Origin: Sandaracinaceae bacterium
GTDB taxonomy: Bacteria > Myxococcota_A > Polyangia > Polyangiales > Sandaracinaceae
DNA length: 48,208 bases
Direction of reading: 5' to 3'
Assembly (NCBI GenBank): GCA_019637095.1
Contig: JAHBWG010000074.1
Coordinates: forward strand, 1 to 48,208
In this document: piece after piece, positions 46,585-48,208 of the stretch
Position numbering within the stretch: position 1 is the stretch's first letter
Layout: every line of letters begins with the position of its first letter
Translations under genes and position numbers: made by a program
Notes under the pieces: generated by a model
Told to the model about the DNA's origin: nothing
The model's input: the letters and a program-made list of their open reading frames with translations, nothing else
The model's database searches: none

Positions 46585-48072
46585 ATGCGTTGGTCTCTCT
46601 CGCTCCTCTCCCTCGTCGCCTTCGGGTGCACCGGCGTCCTCGAGCAGGTCGGTGGCGGCAGCGGCGGCGCGGTGCTCGACGCCGGCATCACCGTGGAGCT
46701 GCTCGACGGGGAGGTCGGCGCGCCGCCGACGCCCGCGCCGCCGATCCCCGGGACGGACGGCGCGGTCCCGCCCGGCCCGGCGCCGGATCTCGACGCGGGC
46801 GCGAGCCCGCCGCCACCGCCGCCCGAGACCGGACGACGGCCGAGCATCCCGCTCGACGCCGCGCGCCCCGTCGACATCATGACGCGCGAGCACCTCGCGC
46901 AGGTGGCCGCGCGCGCGCCTCACCTCGCGGACGCGTGGCTGCTCGGTGTGCTCGAGAGCGCCGACACCATGTGGTACGACCACCGCACGATCGTCCCGGG
47001 CTACCAGGACTCGTTCGGTGACAACGTGCAGCTCCCGATCGGGATGCGGCCGAACACGATCGACGCGAACCTCATCAACCTCGCGGTGCCCGGCGGGCAC
47101 CAGCAGATCTTCGTCGAGCACGGCGTCTTCCACTTCCCGTTCGGCCGCCCGATCGGCGCGCACGAGCGCGAGAGCGCGGTGGTCAACTTCTGGCAGCTCC
47201 CGCGTGACGACGCGGGCGCGCTGCGCCCCGTCGTCTACTTCCGCCGCACGCCGAGCCGCTACACGAACCGCATCGAGTGGCTCTTCCCCGCGGGGACCGT
47301 GCTCGGCGAGGTGCTGTTCCTCGTCGACGGCGCGGGCGAGCGGTACGTGTTCGAGATCCGCGTCCGCGTGCGGGAGCCCGACGGCTGGCGCAACGACGTG
47401 TACCGACCGTTTCCGCGCGCGAGCGACCTCGCCGACGCGCTCGAGCGCGCGCGCCCGGAGCGCGCCGAGTGGGCGAGCGCGCGCGACCTCGACGCGCTGA
47501 TCGCGCACCTGCGCGACCCCTCGACGCTGCGCGCCGCCCGCCTCGGCGGCACGAACTTCGGAGGCGCGTTCCCCGCCATCGAGGGCGCCGAGGACGTCCT
47601 GCCGGCGCTCGCGGACGACTCGATCCTGCGCGCGGTCCTCGGGCGCACGCCGTTCCGCTCCGCGCGCGGCGCGATCTGGAAGGAGCACGGCTCGTTGCGG
47701 GCCTTCGCCCCGACGACGGCCGCGCGCACCCACGTCGTCCCGCGCGGGTACAACGGCGGCCTCGTGTCCGTCGACGACGAGACCTGCGCGCGTTGCCACC
47801 GCGACGCCGGCCGACCGTTCCGCGACTGGTACCCGAACATCATCGCGTACGGCGAGCTGTGGGGAGAGGACGAGGCCTTCTCGTGGCACCCCTTCGCGAC
47901 GCAGCGCTTCGTCGACACGAGCTCGGGGCGCGTGCGCGAGTTCAACTACGACAACCGCGAGATGCGGAGCGACTTCGTCGCCGCCGGCGTGCTCGTCCGC
48001 TACGAGAGCGCGCGCCACCCGGAGTCCGTCTACCGCGCCATCCCGCGGAGCTGGAAGGGGTACACGTACTGA
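46585..48072 (+). CDS. Lipoprotein with a single c-type haem motif
   Basis: A 495-residue lipoprotein. The signal peptide ends in the lipobox VAFGC. A Pro/Gly/Asp linker runs to about residue 90. The body is unrecognised and contains aromatic-rich strands. One CxxCH motif, CARCH at about residues 401-405, is in the context VDDETCARCHRDAGRPF, consistent with one covalently bound haem c. The ATG at 46585 directly precedes the signal peptide. It overlaps by one base the start of a twin-arginine lipoprotein (TGATG), so the pair may form an electron-transfer or redox-enzyme unit. The redox function is inferred from the motif. Confidence 0.7.
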   Translation: MRWSLSLLSLVAFGCTGVLEQVGGGSGGAVLDAGITVELLDGEVGAPPTPAPPIPGTDGAVPPGPAPDLDAGASPPPPPPETGRRPSIPLDAARPVDIMTREHLAQVAARAPHLADAWLLGVLESADTMWYDHRTIVPGYQDSFGDNVQLPIGMRPNTIDANLINLAVPGGHQQIFVEHGVFHFPFGRPIGAHERESAVVNFWQLPRDDAGALRPVVYFRRTPSRYTNRIEWLFPAGTVLGEVLFLVDGAGERYVFEIRVRVREPDGWRNDVYRPFPRASDLADALERARPERAEWASARDLDALIAHLRDPSTLRAARLGGTNFGGAFPAIEGAEDVLPALADDSILRAVLGRTPFRSARGAIWKEHGSLRAFAPTTAARTHVVPRGYNGGLVSVDDETCARCHRDAGRPFRDWYPNIIAYGELWGEDEAFSWHPFATQRFVDTSSGRVREFNYDNREMRSDFVAAGVLVRYESARHPESVYRAIPRSWKGYTY

Positions 48073-48208
48073 TGCGCCGCCGCGTCTTCCTCGTGCGGGT
48101 CGGCGCCGCCAGCGTGGGCGCGCTGGTGGTCGGCTGCGACGGCCGGCTCTTCACCGACCGCCCGCGCCCCCCCGCGCCCGGCGGCGGCGGCGCGGGGCAG
48201 CCCGCGCC
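48072..48208 (+). CDS. Twin-arginine lipoprotein, N-terminal fragment
   Basis: Only the first 45 residues are in the window. RRRVFLVRVGAASVGALVV is a Tat-type signal with an Arg-Arg-x-Phe-Leu core, and the following GCDG looks like a lipobox. A Pro/Gly-rich linker begins. The ATG overlaps the stop of the cytochrome-like lipoprotein by one base. A Tat signal suggests a folded cofactor-containing protein, probably linked to its neighbour. Nothing more can be said without the rest. Confidence 0.6.
   Translation, partial: MRRRVFLVRVGAASVGALVVGCDGRLFTDRPRPPAPGGGGAGQPA

Overview
The window is very G+C-rich chromosomal DNA from a deltaproteobacterial, myxobacterium-like organism, most likely Polyangiales and perhaps a Sandaracinus relative. 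Evidence: a protein ending in a MYXO-CTERM-type tail; an AgmX/PglI-type TonB-like domain; many lipoproteins with Asp-Ala-Gly-Pro-rich linkers; a PEGA-tailed Ser/Thr kinase beside a pseudokinase; and Cys-rich exported proteins with MopE-like Asp motifs. No rRNA, tRNA, CRISPR array, insertion-sequence transposase or prophage gene was seen. Most genes are tightly packed, and many junctions are TGATG, ATGA or GTGA overlaps.

Layout. 1-6305: a short tandem repeat, then mlaF and mlaE (retrograde lipid ABC transporter) on the minus strand, separated by a VWA lipoprotein, a MYXO-CTERM hydrolase and a sugar-lactone oxidase. 6354-9348: alanine racemase and a thiS-thiG-(TPR-like small protein)-thiE thiamine cluster. 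9410-12557: a signal-peptidase-like protein lacking both catalytic residues, a YbjN-like protein, a putative outer-membrane protein and an AgmX/PglI-type protein. 12616-21436: purL-purQ, two Uma2-type genes and parC-parE. 21581-25295: TPR proteins and a lipoprotein. 25341-31864: leuS behind a three-gene signalling cassette (degenerate GGDEF, pseudokinase fusion, active PEGA kinase). 31929-39582: lipoproteins, thiD, a DUF4015 glycosidase-like protein, a cluster of five perfect hairpins flanked by 8-bp direct repeats, and an esterase. 39599-41520: a radical SAM/SPASM enzyme with a PglD-like acyltransferase fused to a carrier-protein domain, downstream of an FNR-type box. 41650-48208: a LysM/M23 lipoprotein, a universal stress protein, a PEGA protein plus lipoprotein pair, a c-type cytochrome-like lipoprotein and the start of a Tat lipoprotein.

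How the genes fit together. Housekeeping blocks (thiamine, purine, topoisomerase IV, leucyl-tRNA synthetase) alternate with envelope and signalling genes. Three times a periplasmic TPR/PEGA membrane protein is immediately followed by, or overlaps, a large Asp/Cys-rich lipoprotein, which suggests a repeated two-gene envelope module. The best candidates for undescribed biology are the FNR-box radical SAM plus acyltransferase-carrier operon (39599-41606), the pseudokinase cassette (28016-31932) and the hairpin element (35324-35529).
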